NCBI RefSeq assembly: GCF_007859075.1
Contig: NZ_VOAK01000011.1
Coordinates: 496,001-560,000 of the forward strand
From: Gemmobacter aquaticus
Lineage (GTDB): Bacteria; Pseudomonadota; Alphaproteobacteria; Rhodobacterales; Rhodobacteraceae
Direction: 5' to 3'
DNA length: 64,000 nucleotides
Part shown: piece by piece, positions 17,574 to 26,387 of the stretch
Numbering within the stretch: the first letter of the stretch is position 1
Layout: each line of letters opens with the position of its first letter
The notes under the pieces: generated by a model
Databases searched by the model: none
The model's input: only the letters and a program-made list of their open reading frames with translations
What the model was told of the DNA's origin: nothing
Translations under genes and position numbers: made by a program

Positions 17574-17677
17574 CTGAGCCTCCAGTCGGATGTCGTGCGC
17601 CGGATTGCTTGCCCGGCGCCTCATGGCTCAAATATCGTAGCGGCCACACATCTTTTCAAGATGTTCCCGCGCGCGTT

Positions 17678-17890
17678 TTAGCGCCGCCAATGCGACGGCG
17701 CGTCCCATATCGGAAGCTCGGCCTCGCGGCGTGCCTCGTCCTCGGTGATCCCGATATCGCGCAGCAGATGCGGGTCCAGTTCGGCCAGCCGGCGGCGCTG
17801 ACGGCGGAGCGACAGAACGTCCAGGACAGTCGACAGGATAGAACGGGGGCGACGCGGTGAGGATTGCCGACGTGAAGCGATGACAGACAT
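17678..17890 (-). CDS. DUF1127 small arginine-rich protein
   Basis: A 70-residue protein starting MSVIASRRQ after AAGGAG with a 6-base spacer. The YjiS-like DUF1127 core is RRRLAELDPHLLRDIGITED. Proteins of this type are abundant in Rhodobacteraceae and Rhizobiales; some short members influence RNA turnover and phosphate or stress responses, but no function is fixed for this one. It is divergent from the LysR gene; the shared 115-base region contains the dyad-like pair TCATTCC and GGAATAATGA, a plausible LysR operator. Confidence 0.85.
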   Translation of the reverse strand: MSVIASRRQSSPRRPRSILSTVLDVLSLRRQRRRLAELDPHLLRDIGITEDEARREAELPIWDAPSHWRR

Positions 17891-18005
17891 GGCATACTCC
17901 TTTTCGTGATGCATGTGGTATTGTTCATTCCATATCGTCATATTGACTCGGCCGTTGGAATAATGAAAATGAATGATTGTTGGGTCATGCATCACGAGGT
18001 TTGAT

Positions 18006-18854
18006 ATGGCGCGCAATCTTGACATGACGGCCCTGCGGGCCTTCGTCGCCGTTGCAGATGCGGGCGGTGTCACCCGTGCGGCGGGGCTTCTGAACCTGAC
18101 GCAGAGTGCAGTGTCGATGCAGATAAAGCGGCTTGAGGATTTTCTCGGCGCAAACCTCTTTCAGCGTGCGGCACGCCGCATCAGCCTCTCGCCCGAGGGC
18201 GAACAGCTGATGAGCTTCGCCCGACGGATGCTCGCCTTGAATGACGAGGCAATGGCACGGCTCTCTGCGGCCTGCTGCGAGGGTGAGATCCGGCTGGGCG
18301 TACCCCATGATATTGTGTATCCGGCGATCCCCGGCATCCTGAAGCGACTTGCCGCCCAGTTTCCGCGTCTGCGGGTCAATCTGACGTCCTCGTTCACCCT
18401 ACTGCTGAAAGAGGGCTTCGCGCGTGGCGAGTTTGATGTGATCCTGACGACGGAAGACCGGCCCGGCCCCGAGGGTAGTGTCCTGTCGCGGCAGGATCTG
18501 GTCTGGATCGGCGCGCAGGAGGGGGCGGCCCACCTGCGTGCGCCCTTGCGGCTGGCCTTCAAGGACACCTGCATCTTCCGTCCCACGGCGCAGGGCGCGC
18601 TGGATGGGGCAGGTCTGCCATGGGAACTCGCGTTCGAGGGGGAAAGCGAGCAGGCGGCCGAGGCTCTGGTCGCGGCTGATCTGGCAATTTCGGCCCGCAT
18701 TCGCGGCCGCTGTCCACCCGGCACGGCCGAAATCACCCAGCCCGGTCTGCCGGAACTGGGCGGGCTGTCGATCTGCCTTTACGCCGCCCCAACCGTGACG
18801 GGCGAGGCGGCTGACGCGCTGCTGGCCGAGTTGCGTCTGGCCTATTCGGGATGA
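18006..18854 (+). CDS. LysR-family transcriptional regulator
   Basis: A 282-residue LysR regulator starting MARNLDMTALRAFVAVADAGG after GAGG. The N-terminal winged helix-turn-helix includes GVTRAAGLLNLTQSAVSMQI and RLEDFLGANLFQRAARRI. The effector domain covers residues about 90-280. The ligand cannot be predicted. It stands divergent from the DUF1127 gene and 97 bases upstream of the NosR-like gene on the same strand, so it could control either. Confidence 0.9.
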   Translation: MARNLDMTALRAFVAVADAGGVTRAAGLLNLTQSAVSMQIKRLEDFLGANLFQRAARRISLSPEGEQLMSFARRMLALNDEAMARLSAACCEGEIRLGVPHDIVYPAIPGILKRLAAQFPRLRVNLTSSFTLLLKEGFARGEFDVILTTEDRPGPEGSVLSRQDLVWIGAQEGAAHLRAPLRLAFKDTCIFRPTAQGALDGAGLPWELAFEGESEQAAEALVAADLAISARIRGRCPPGTAEITQPGLPELGGLSICLYAAPTVTGEAADALLAELRLAYSG

Positions 18855-18951
18855 CGCGCCTGCGCTTTCGCGACCTTCGTCCAATGTTGCGCCAACGCCG
18901 AAGTGCCTAGCCTCTGGTGCAGAGCGTGAAGCGCTGTGCCGGGGAGGGGAC

Positions 18952-21021
18952 ATGCGGGGGCCGTGGATCTTGCGGCTGGTTATTTTGTGGTGGTGGCTTG
19001 GCTCCGCTGCCGCCGCGGTGCCGTTGTCGCGTGACGAGCTGACCCCCTTGATCGTGCCCCCCTACGCCCTTGGCGAGAACCTCGATGATCGCGGGGTCTG
19101 GGGGCTTCTGAACTCGGGCGGGGCCGAGGCGGGTTATGTATTGGAAACCGGCAACCTTGCCCCGCTGCCCGGCTTTTCGGGGGCGCCCATCAACCTTCTG
19201 GTCATGATCGACCTTGAGGGACGCTTCCTTGACGTAAAGCTGATCGCCCATAACGAGCCGATCTTCGTCTCGGGCCTTGGCGAGGCGCCGTTCCGCGCCT
19301 TCCTTGAACAATATCGCGGTCATTCCATCCACGAGCCTTTGGTCGTGGGTACGCCCTATGGGACTGCGGGCGGTGGCTCTGATCTCGTCTATCTGGATGG
19401 AGTCACCAAGGCGACGGCCTCGGTCCGTATCGCACATGAATCCATCCTGGCCGCGACGCTGGCCGTCGCGCGCGAGCGGATGCAGGGCATCGCCGCCGGC
19501 CCACCCGTGAGGCCTGATCCCGACGTCGTGCTTGCGCTGGACTGGGCGGCGCTGGTGGAGCGTGGCCTTGCGCGCAATCTGCGTGTCAGCAATGCCGAAC
19601 TGGATCAGGCCTTCGCTGGCACAGTGTGGGCCGATGATGACCCGGAGGCCGATGCTGATCCTGAGGCGATGTTTCTTGACCTCTGGGTCGTGGATATCGG
19701 TCCGCCCTCGGTTGCCCGCGCGGTTCTGACACCGGACAGTCTTGGCGATGTCGACCGTCTGACCCAGCTTTCCCCAGACGACGAGCTTCTTCTGGTGATC
19801 GATGCGGGGCGGCACGGGCTGGTCTCCGATGGCTTTGTGCGCAACACAGCGCCAGACCGGCTTTCGGCCGAACAGGACGGACTTCCGGTGGCCCTTCGCG
19901 ACGCGGACCTTTTGTTCGAGACCCTTCCCGATGTGCCCGAAGGTAGCGCGATGATCCTGCGTGTGGACCGGCGTCTGGGCTTCGATCCGACCCGTGACTG
20001 GGTGCTGACCGCGCAGGCCGTGCGCGCCCACGGTATGCTGCAACCCGAGATGGGATCGCAGCATTTCAGCCTGATCACACGATCCGACCCTGCGCTGTTC
20101 CGGCAGCCCGAGACACGCAAGGCGCTGCCGCCCTGGCAAGAGGCGCTGCTCAATCGCAAGATCGACCTGATCCTGCTGGTCGGTTTTTTGATCGTTGTTC
20201 TGGCGCTGGTCGGGCCTTCAATGCACGCTCTGGCCGCCCCCGCGCGGTTGACCCCGGTGCGGCTTGCTGTGCTGGCGGGAGTCATCGGCTTTGTGGGCTG
20301 GTGGGGGCAGGGGCAGCTGTCGATCGTGACGGCACTGGCCGTTCTGCGCGCGGCGGTCGAAGGCGGCAGTCTTGCGGTGCTGGTCTATGACCCATTCTCG
20401 CTTTTGGTCTGGGCAGTGGCGATCCTTGGCCTGTTCCTTTGGGGGCGAGGGCTGTTCTGCGGCTGGCTCTGCCCCTTTGGCGCGATGCAGGAATTTGCCC
20501 ATCACGCGGGACGGCTGCTGCGCCTGCCGGAATGGAACCCGTCTGCCCGCTGGGACCGGCGGCTGAAATGGGTGAAGTACGTGGCGCTGGCAGGTCTTGT
20601 CGCCGTTGCCTTTGTCCGGCCCGACGCAGCCGAAACCGCAGCCGAGATCGAACCCTTCAAGACCGCCGTCACCACGTTCTTTCAGCGTGAGTGGTACTTC
20701 GTCGCTTATGCGCTGTTCTGGCTGGGGCTTGGGATGGTGACCTTCAAAGGCTTCTGCCGCTATCTTTGCCCCTTGGGGGCGCTGATGGCGCTTGGAGGGG
20801 TGCTGCGCCTGCGCAAGTGGATCCCGCGGCGGGCCGAGTGTGGAACACCCTGCCAGCTTTGCCGCGTGCGCTGCCGCTACGGCGCGATCGAGCGCAGCGG
20901 AAAGATCGACTATTCCGAGTGTTTCCAGTGCCTTGATTGCGTATCCATCCATGATGACAAGGCGCAATGCGTGCCGCTGATTCTGGCCGCGCGGCGCCGA
21001 TCCACGACGGAGGCGGCATGA
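18952..21021 (+). CDS. NosR/NirI-family flavinylated membrane iron-sulphur protein
   Basis: A 689-residue polytopic protein of the NosR/NirI family: signal peptide, periplasmic FMN-binding domain, then membrane helices from about residue 400 and iron-sulphur sites. The motif DGVTKATAS at residues 149-157 fits the ApbE flavinylation signature, with Thr155 as the expected FMN carrier. Two Cys-x3-Cys-Pro motifs (CGWLCPFGAMQEF, CRYLCPLGALMALG) lie between helices. The tail has a ferredoxin-like cluster region (CGTPCQLCRVRCRYGAI, ECFQCLDCVSIH). NosR feeds electrons to nitrous oxide reductase, but no nos gene is here. Its stop overlaps the apbE start, and the neighbours are PQQ-dehydrogenase genes, suggesting it serves that system. 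Confidence 0.88.
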   Translation: MRGPWILRLVILWWWLGSAAAAVPLSRDELTPLIVPPYALGENLDDRGVWGLLNSGGAEAGYVLETGNLAPLPGFSGAPINLLVMIDLEGRFLDVKLIAHNEPIFVSGLGEAPFRAFLEQYRGHSIHEPLVVGTPYGTAGGGSDLVYLDGVTKATASVRIAHESILAATLAVARERMQGIAAGPPVRPDPDVVLALDWAALVERGLARNLRVSNAELDQAFAGTVWADDDPEADADPEAMFLDLWVVDIGPPSVARAVLTPDSLGDVDRLTQLSPDDELLLVIDAGRHGLVSDGFVRNTAPDRLSAEQDGLPVALRDADLLFETLPDVPEGSAMILRVDRRLGFDPTRDWVLTAQAVRAHGMLQPEMGSQHFSLITRSDPALFRQPETRKALPPWQEALLNRKIDLILLVGFLIVVLALVGPSMHALAAPARLTPVRLAVLAGVIGFVGWWGQGQLSIVTALAVLRAAVEGGSLAVLVYDPFSLLVWAVAILGLFLWGRGLFCGWLCPFGAMQEFAHHAGRLLRLPEWNPSARWDRRLKWVKYVALAGLVAVAFVRPDAAETAAEIEPFKTAVTTFFQREWYFVAYALFWLGLGMVTFKGFCRYLCPLGALMALGGVLRLRKWIPRRAECGTPCQLCRVRCRYGAIERSGKIDYSECFQCLDCVSIHDDKAQCVPLILAARRRSTTEAA

Positions 21022-21905
21022 AGCGGCGGCGGTTTCTGGCGATTTCGGCGGCCGCACTCGCCCTGCCGCCTGCGGCTGATGCCCATTCGACAAGCTGGCA
21101 GTCGCAGGCGCTTGGCGGGCAGGTGCGCGTCGATCTGCGGGGCGGAGAGGGGATGAACCAGCGGATCCTGTCCGCCATCGCCGCCATCATCGCCGAGGTC
21201 GAGGCTGCCGCGAGCCTGTTTCGTCCGGATTCTGCGTTGGTGCGTCTGAACGAGACAGGCGGGCTTGCGGACCCCCCGCCAGTTTTGCAGGACCTGCTCG
21301 GACTTTCTGACCGCCTGCATGCGGTAACGGGCGGGCTTTTCGACCCTACGGTTCAACCCCTGTGGCGGGCGCTGGCCGAGCGCGCCTCCGCGCAAGCGAT
21401 TGCAGAGGCCCGGTCGCGGATCGGCTGGCACAATGTCGCCCATCAGGATGGAGTGCGGCTCGCTCCGGGGCAGGCCCTGACGTTCAACGGAATCGCGCAA
21501 GGCTATGCCGCCGATCGCGTGGCGGCGGTGCTGCGGCGCGCGGGATATGGGCCGGCTCTGATCGATATGGGAGAGTTCGTGGCCCTCGATGGCCCCTTTA
21601 CGCTGGGCATCGACGACCCAACCCACGGAATGCTGGGTCAACGTCAACTGTCAGCCGGGGCGCTTGCGACCTCGAGCCCTGCGGCGCAGTGGTTGCCGGG
21701 CGGCACGCATATCCTTGGGCCGATGGATCAGGCGCCGGTCTGGTCCACCATCACGGTCGAGGCTGACAGCGCGGTTCTGGCCGACGGGTTGTCGACCGCC
21801 TTTTGCCTGATGCCCGCAACGATGATCCGGGCCGCCTGCGCCAACCTGCCCGAAGTGCGGCGCGTGACCGCCGTCACCTTTGAGGGCGAGTTCCTGACGC
21901 TTTGA
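21018..21905 (+). CDS. apbE: FAD:protein FMN transferase (ApbE)
   Basis: A 295-residue exported ApbE-family enzyme that attaches FMN from FAD to a Thr or Ser of a target protein in the periplasm. The start RRRFLAISAAALALPPAADA resembles a Tat signal. Family motifs are TGGLFDPTVQPLW, FNGIAQGYAADRV, the acidic ALIDMGEFVALDG and ADGLSTAFCLM. It overlaps the NosR-like gene by 4 bases (ATGA), so the flavin transferase and its presumed substrate are translationally coupled. It converges on the XoxJ-like gene. Confidence 0.93.
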   Translation: MKRRRFLAISAAALALPPAADAHSTSWQSQALGGQVRVDLRGGEGMNQRILSAIAAIIAEVEAAASLFRPDSALVRLNETGGLADPPPVLQDLLGLSDRLHAVTGGLFDPTVQPLWRALAERASAQAIAEARSRIGWHNVAHQDGVRLAPGQALTFNGIAQGYAADRVAAVLRRAGYGPALIDMGEFVALDGPFTLGIDDPTHGMLGQRQLSAGALATSSPAAQWLPGGTHILGPMDQAPVWSTITVEADSAVLADGLSTAFCLMPATMIRAACANLPEVRRVTAVTFEGEFLTL

Positions 21906-21910
21906 TCCGC

Positions 21911-22810
21911 TCAGGGGGCGGGCGGGGTGAAGGTCAGCCCGTGTTCGGCAAAGATCGCGGCAATCCGTCCATCCTCCATTGCCTTGTCGATGGCCATGTC
22001 CACCGAATAGGCCAGATCCTTGTGCTGGAAGTTCACGCCCACGCCGATCGTCCATGTGCCGCGCGCAAAACCCATGAGGTGCGGCTCATGCACACCGAGG
22101 CCTGCATCGGGGTGACGGGCGACGCCTGCCTCCAGCTGGGCGCGCGGGCCCATGGTTGCCATGACCTCGCCGGTAGCAAGCGCATCCATCGCAGCATCCA
22201 CGGATTTGTGGCGCGTAATCTTGGCCTGCGCGCCCAGAAGCGAGGTCAGGTAGAAGTCCGCTATCGTGTCATTCTCGACCGCGACCGGATCGAAACGGAA
22301 GAAGGGTGGCGTCGGCGCCTTGTCCGGGTAGGCGGCCTTGCGAAAGGCGATGGCCATCGTCTCTGACGCATATTGCCCGGTGAAGGTGACCTGTTCGATC
22401 CGGCAGACCAGCGCGCTGTCATAAGGCACATGCAACATCACGTCGCTGACATGGCCACCGACAACCGCGCCCTTCCAGACGTAGTTCAAGAGGTCAGCCT
22501 CCAGCGTCTCGCTGGCCTGAACCAGCCGGAAGCGTGCCTCGACCCCCAGATCCGCCGCGATCAGGCGGCCGATCTCGACATCAACACCCTTGGCCGTGCC
22601 ACCCTGCTCATAGGACCATGGTGCAAAGTCCTCATAGACCGCAAACTCGATCCAGCCTTCCTCGATGATGCGGTCGAATTCGCGCCCCACGTCCTGGGCT
22701 GCGGTGTTCTGGGGCTTGGGCTGAGGAACGACTCCTTCGCAACGGGCAAAGGCGCCACCCGGTAGGGCAGCGCCGATCGCCAGTGCCAAAAACGCTTGGC
22801 GGAGTGTCAT
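21911..22810 (-). CDS. XoxJ/MxaJ-like periplasmic binding protein of the PQQ cluster
   Basis: A 299-residue exported solute-binding-fold protein (signal peptide ending GGAFA, cleaved near residue 22). It contains YEDFAPWSYEQGGTAKGVDV and EIGRLIAADLGVEARFRL, as in family 3 amino-acid binding proteins, and the longer VGGHVSDVMLHVPYDSAL region found in the MxaJ/XoxJ branch. Such proteins accompany periplasmic PQQ dehydrogenases and are thought to activate or chaperone the enzyme. No ABC permease is nearby, which supports that reading. It follows pedF by 8 bases on the same strand. Confidence 0.82.
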   Translation of the reverse strand: MTLRQAFLALAIGAALPGGAFARCEGVVPQPKPQNTAAQDVGREFDRIIEEGWIEFAVYEDFAPWSYEQGGTAKGVDVEIGRLIAADLGVEARFRLVQASETLEADLLNYVWKGAVVGGHVSDVMLHVPYDSALVCRIEQVTFTGQYASETMAIAFRKAAYPDKAPTPPFFRFDPVAVENDTIADFYLTSLLGAQAKITRHKSVDAAMDALATGEVMATMGPRAQLEAGVARHPDAGLGVHEPHLMGFARGTWTIGVGVNFQHKDLAYSVDMAIDKAMEDGRIAAIFAEHGLTFTPPAP

Positions 22811-22818
22811 GACAGGGC

Positions 22819-23505
22819 CTATTCGCTGGCCGAAAGGCCGACGGTCAGAAGATCGCTCGCCACCTTCCAGCTTGCGGGCTCGGGTGTCAGGACGCGCGCG
22901 GCCTCATAGGCCACGCTGTCGGCCACCGGGGCGCCGGATGCTGTCTTGACCTCCACCGCGATGGTCTCAAGCTCGGACTTCAGGGCCGCGGGATCCGTGA
23001 CACTGCCATCCGCCAACGAGTCGCGAATCTCATGCAGGCGGTCCGAATGGGCATCGAGTGCGCCATCTTCGGGGCGTGTCTCGATATAGGTGCGAATTGC
23101 CCATGCGGCCTTCTGGCCGAGGATCTCGCCAAAGGCGGGCATCTTGGTTGTGCCGTCTTGCGTATAGCCGTGGCGGAAGCGTTCGACGAACCATTCATCG
23201 CCGTATTCCTCGGCCTCGAGGAACCGCAAGTCAGGGGCCAGGCCGCCCGACACTGCGCCAAGGCCATGGCAGCGCGCGCAGTTCTGGTTGAAGCCCGAGG
23301 CGCCGATCTCGACCGCCTTGAGCCAGACCTCATGCCCGGCCGCTTCCTCGCGGTAGGGGTTCTCGGTCAACCATTCCTCGCCCACCTCAGGCAGGGCGTC
23401 GGTATTGATGGGCTGCGGTGCAACATCACCGTGACCAAGCGCCATGGTTGCTGCCGACAGCAGGGCAATTGCGGTGATTGCGCCACCGATGCGATGTGCG
23501 GGCAT
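22819..23505 (-). CDS. pedF: Cytochrome c-550 PedF, electron acceptor of PQQ alcohol dehydrogenase
   Basis: A 228-residue periplasmic c-type cytochrome. The start at 23505 is set by GGGAGGAA; a signal peptide ends near LGHG. One haem site, CARCH, is at residues 76-80, and Met122 in TTKMPAF is the likely sixth ligand. The long C-terminal extension (about residues 145-228) is as expected of PedF. This cytochrome takes electrons from quinoprotein ethanol dehydrogenases such as ExaA/PedE and passes them to an oxidase. It is divergent from the binding-protein gene at 23667 and sits 3.7 kb from the dehydrogenase. Confidence 0.9.
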   Translation of the reverse strand: MPAHRIGGAITAIALLSAATMALGHGDVAPQPINTDALPEVGEEWLTENPYREEAAGHEVWLKAVEIGASGFNQNCARCHGLGAVSGGLAPDLRFLEAEEYGDEWFVERFRHGYTQDGTTKMPAFGEILGQKAAWAIRTYIETRPEDGALDAHSDRLHEIRDSLADGSVTDPAALKSELETIAVEVKTASGAPVADSVAYEAARVLTPEPASWKVASDLLTVGLSASE

Positions 23506-23666
23506 GGGTTCCTCCCTCGCGGTTCCTTTTCCGTCTTCGGTGATAGGCCCCGCAGGGCAGGCCGCACCATTCGACATAGGTGGTAAACTGCCCGATCCGG
23601 CATCGGACAAAGGTCGCATAGCCCCGGAGTGTGGTTCTTCGCACCATGACCGCGGGAGGACGCGAG

Positions 23667-24854
23667 ATGATCTATCACCCGACAAAGGCCGGGCGGAATG
23701 CCTGTCTGGCACTGGTGTTCGCCAGTTGCACCATGCCTGCGCAGGCGGACCTCAGCATCGCGATGACCTATCTGCGCCAAGAGGTTGAGGCGCCGCCCGT
23801 TCTTTCGAACCTCGACCCGATTCCCGAGGATCGCGGCATTGCCGGGGCTGAGGTTGCGCTGGCCGACACCCGCACCACCGGGCAGTTTCTGGGCCATGAC
23901 TATCAGCTTGAGGTCGTCTCGGTGCCGCCGGGCGACGATCTGGCAGGGGCGGCAAAGGCGGCACTTGCGTCATCGCGCATCCTGCTTGTCGATGCGCCGA
24001 CGGCCGATGTGCTGACCGTGGCCGATCTGCCCGAGGCGCAGGGCGCGCTTCTGTTCAACGTCTCGTCCGGAGCGCGCACCCTGCGCGATGCCGAGTGCCG
24101 GGCGAACCTTCTGCACACGGTTGCCGAGGATGCGATGCGGACTGATGCGCTGATGCAGGTTCTGGCGGCCCGGCGCTGGACCCGCACGGTGATGATCATC
24201 GGTCCGCGCGACGAGGACCGCGCCTTTGCCGAAACCCTGCGCGCCTCGGCCCTGAAATACGGGGTAGAGATCTTGGCGGAAAAGGACTGGACCTTCGAGA
24301 CCGACCTGCGCCGGTCTACTAGTGCCGAGATCCCGCTCTTTACGCAGGACTTTCCAGATCATGACGTGCTTCTGATCGCGGATGAGACGGACGACTTCGC
24401 GCGCTACGTTCAGCACAATACCTGGCTTCCGCGCCCGGTGGCCGGGTCGGACGGGCTGCATGGCGAGGGCTGGGCGCCGGTCCTTGAACAATGGGGCGCC
24501 GTTCAGTTGCAGAACAGGTTCGAAAAGTATGCGGGCCGGAACATGGGCGCGCGCGACTATGCGGCCTGGGCTGCGGTGCGCAGTGTGGGTGAGGCGGTAA
24601 CGCGCAGCCAGAGCGACGACCCGGCCGTTTTGCGCGCCTATATCCTGTCCGACGCCTTTGCTCTCGACGGCTTCAAGGGGCGCAGCCTCTCGTTCCGTGA
24701 CTGGAACGGGCAGCTGCGTCAGCCGATGGCGGTCGTGAATGCCCGCGCCCTGGTCGAGCTCGCGCCGCTTGACGGCTACCTGCACCAGACCAACGAAACC
24801 GATAGCCTTGGCCTTGATCGCGGCGAAAGCGCCTGCACAGCCTTTGGAGACTGA
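23667..24854 (+). CDS. PQQ-catabolism-associated ABC-type binding protein
   Basis: A 395-residue exported protein of the family named for ABC substrate-binding proteins in PQQ-dependent alcohol dehydrogenase systems. The start at 23667 follows GGAGG with a 7-base spacer, and a signal peptide (CLALVFASCTMPAQA) follows. The fold resembles branched-chain amino-acid binding proteins (RTVMIIGPRDEDRAFAETL, DVLLIADETDDFARYV). Normally an ATPase and a permease gene stand beside it; both are missing here. The beta-propeller gene starts one base after its stop. Confidence 0.85.
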   Translation: MIYHPTKAGRNACLALVFASCTMPAQADLSIAMTYLRQEVEAPPVLSNLDPIPEDRGIAGAEVALADTRTTGQFLGHDYQLEVVSVPPGDDLAGAAKAALASSRILLVDAPTADVLTVADLPEAQGALLFNVSSGARTLRDAECRANLLHTVAEDAMRTDALMQVLAARRWTRTVMIIGPRDEDRAFAETLRASALKYGVEILAEKDWTFETDLRRSTSAEIPLFTQDFPDHDVLLIADETDDFARYVQHNTWLPRPVAGSDGLHGEGWAPVLEQWGAVQLQNRFEKYAGRNMGARDYAAWAAVRSVGEAVTRSQSDDPAVLRAYILSDAFALDGFKGRSLSFRDWNGQLRQPMAVVNARALVELAPLDGYLHQTNETDSLGLDRGESACTAFGD

Positions 24855-24855
24855 C

Positions 24856-25830
24856 ATGAGACTGGCCGCCATCCTTCTGATCACCACCTTGCCCGTGGCC
24901 GCTTTGCCCACGGCGACCCATGCCGCAGGCGAAATCTGGGTGACCAATGAAAAGGATGACACGATCTCTGTCATCGATGTCGAGACGCGCCAGGTGGTGC
25001 GCACCATCGAGACGGGCGAGCGGCCGCGGGGGATCACCTTCAATTCGGACGGAAGCAGGCTTTACATCTGCGCCTCTGACAGTGACGCCGTGCAGGTGAT
25101 GGACCCGGCGACGGGCGAGATCCTGCACGATCTGCCGTCGGGCGATGACCCCGAACAGTTCGTGCTGGCCCCCGATGATCGCCACCTGTGGATCGCCAAC
25201 GAGGATGACGCCGTCACAACCGTCGTCGATGTGGAAACCCGCAAGGTCGTGGCGCAGATCAATGTGGGGATCGAACCCGAGGGCATGGCCGTCTCGCCCG
25301 ATGGCAAGATCGTGGTGACCACATCCGAGACGACCAATATGGCCCATTGGATCGACACCGGGAAGAAAGAGATCTTCGCCAATACGCTGGTCGATTCCCG
25401 ACCGCGCCATGCCGAGTTCACCAAGACCAGCAACGAGCTTTGGGTCTCGTCGGAAATTGGTGGCACGATCACGGTCTTCGATGTGGCAACGCAGGCCGAG
25501 AAGGCCAAGGTCCGGTTCGAGATCGCAGGCGTGAATGCCGATCTGCTGCAACCCGTAGGCTTCAAGTTCACGCCTGACGAAAAGACGGTGTTCGTCGCCC
25601 TTGGCCCGGCCAACCACGTCGCGGTTGTGAATGCCGAGACCTACGAGGTCGAGGACTACATCCTTGTCGGTCGGCGGGTCTGGCACATGGCCTTCTCGCC
25701 CGATTTTACCCAGCTTTTCACGACCAACGGTGTGTCCGGTGATGTCACCGTGATCGATGTCGCCTCGCGGCAGCCGCTCGAATCCATCAAGGTGGGCCGC
25801 TTCCCCTGGGGCGCGGCGACCCGGTTCTGA
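24856..25830 (+). CDS. PQQ-catabolism-associated beta-propeller protein (YVTN repeats)
   Basis: A 324-residue exported protein with a signal peptide (LITTLPVAALPTATHAAG) and about seven YVTN-type blades, for example IWVTNEKDDTISVIDVETRQ, LYICASDSDAVQVMDPATGE and LWIANEDDAVTTVVDVETRK. The family is found with PQQ alcohol dehydrogenases; its function is unproven, and binding of a cofactor or a protein partner is possible. It begins one base after the preceding binding-protein gene and is 19 bases from the next. Confidence 0.9.
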   Translation: MRLAAILLITTLPVAALPTATHAAGEIWVTNEKDDTISVIDVETRQVVRTIETGERPRGITFNSDGSRLYICASDSDAVQVMDPATGEILHDLPSGDDPEQFVLAPDDRHLWIANEDDAVTTVVDVETRKVVAQINVGIEPEGMAVSPDGKIVVTTSETTNMAHWIDTGKKEIFANTLVDSRPRHAEFTKTSNELWVSSEIGGTITVFDVATQAEKAKVRFEIAGVNADLLQPVGFKFTPDEKTVFVALGPANHVAVVNAETYEVEDYILVGRRVWHMAFSPDFTQLFTTNGVSGDVTVIDVASRQPLESIKVGRFPWGAATRF

Positions 25831-25849
25831 TTTGCAACAGGAGTGAGCA

Positions 25850-26305
25850 ATGAAACGCATGATCCTTGCCGCAGCCGTGCTCTGCGCGCTGCCCATGATG
25901 GCCATGGCCGATGACGACGAGGCGGCAGAGGGGGCCGAAATGGGGCTGGCAGGCCTTTTGTCGGCGACGAACCGGGCTGAGCTTCCGCCGCTGACCCTGT
26001 CGGCCGGACAGCCGATTGCCGCCGCGCCCCTGAAGCTCAAGTCCGGCACCTATTACACGCTTGAGATCGAGGCCGATGGCAGCCAGGAGCTTGCGCTGGA
26101 AGGTTCGGGGTTCTTTCGAGCGATCTGGGTCAACGAGGTGGTGATCGAGGGCATCGAGGTACGTCCACTGGGCATCGATTCCATCGAGTTTGACGAGGCA
26201 GGCTCGGCCGAGATGAGTTTCATCGCCATCAAGCCCGGCAGTTATTTCCTGAAGGTGCCAGGGAGTACCGGCGACAGCCAGCAGGTCGAAATCGTGATCG
26301 AATAG
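25850..26305 (+). CDS. Uncharacterised exported protein of the PQQ island
   Basis: A 151-residue protein I do not recognise. A signal peptide (MILAAAVLCALPMMAMA) is followed by an acidic stretch and a beta-rich domain with GQPIAAAPLKLKSGTYYTLE, FFRAIWVNEVVIEG and IAIKPGSYFLKVPG. The last motif recalls the C-terminal strands of cupredoxin-like folds, but the usual Cys/His/Met copper ligands are absent. AGGAG precedes the start. It lies 19 bases after the beta-propeller gene in the same direction, so it is probably periplasmic and part of the alcohol-oxidation operon. Confidence 0.8.
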   Translation: MKRMILAAAVLCALPMMAMADDDEAAEGAEMGLAGLLSATNRAELPPLTLSAGQPIAAAPLKLKSGTYYTLEIEADGSQELALEGSGFFRAIWVNEVVIEGIEVRPLGIDSIEFDEAGSAEMSFIAIKPGSYFLKVPGSTGDSQQVEIVIE

Positions 26306-26387
26306 CGCTGCCAGCTACGACCATCGCGCCCGCGCAAATGCGCGGGGGGCGTGGTAGTGTTGCTGTTGTCCGCACCGAGGAGGAGCC

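Noticed and set aside
18907-20139. 410-codon minus-strand frame over the NosR-like gene
   Set aside because: Antisense shadow of a gene with clear FMN and iron-sulphur motifs.
18952-21905. Part of a nitrous oxide reductase (nos) operon
   Set aside because: NosR and ApbE/NosX-like genes are present, but no nosZ, nosD, nosF, nosY or nosL is adjacent; the next genes are PQQ-related.
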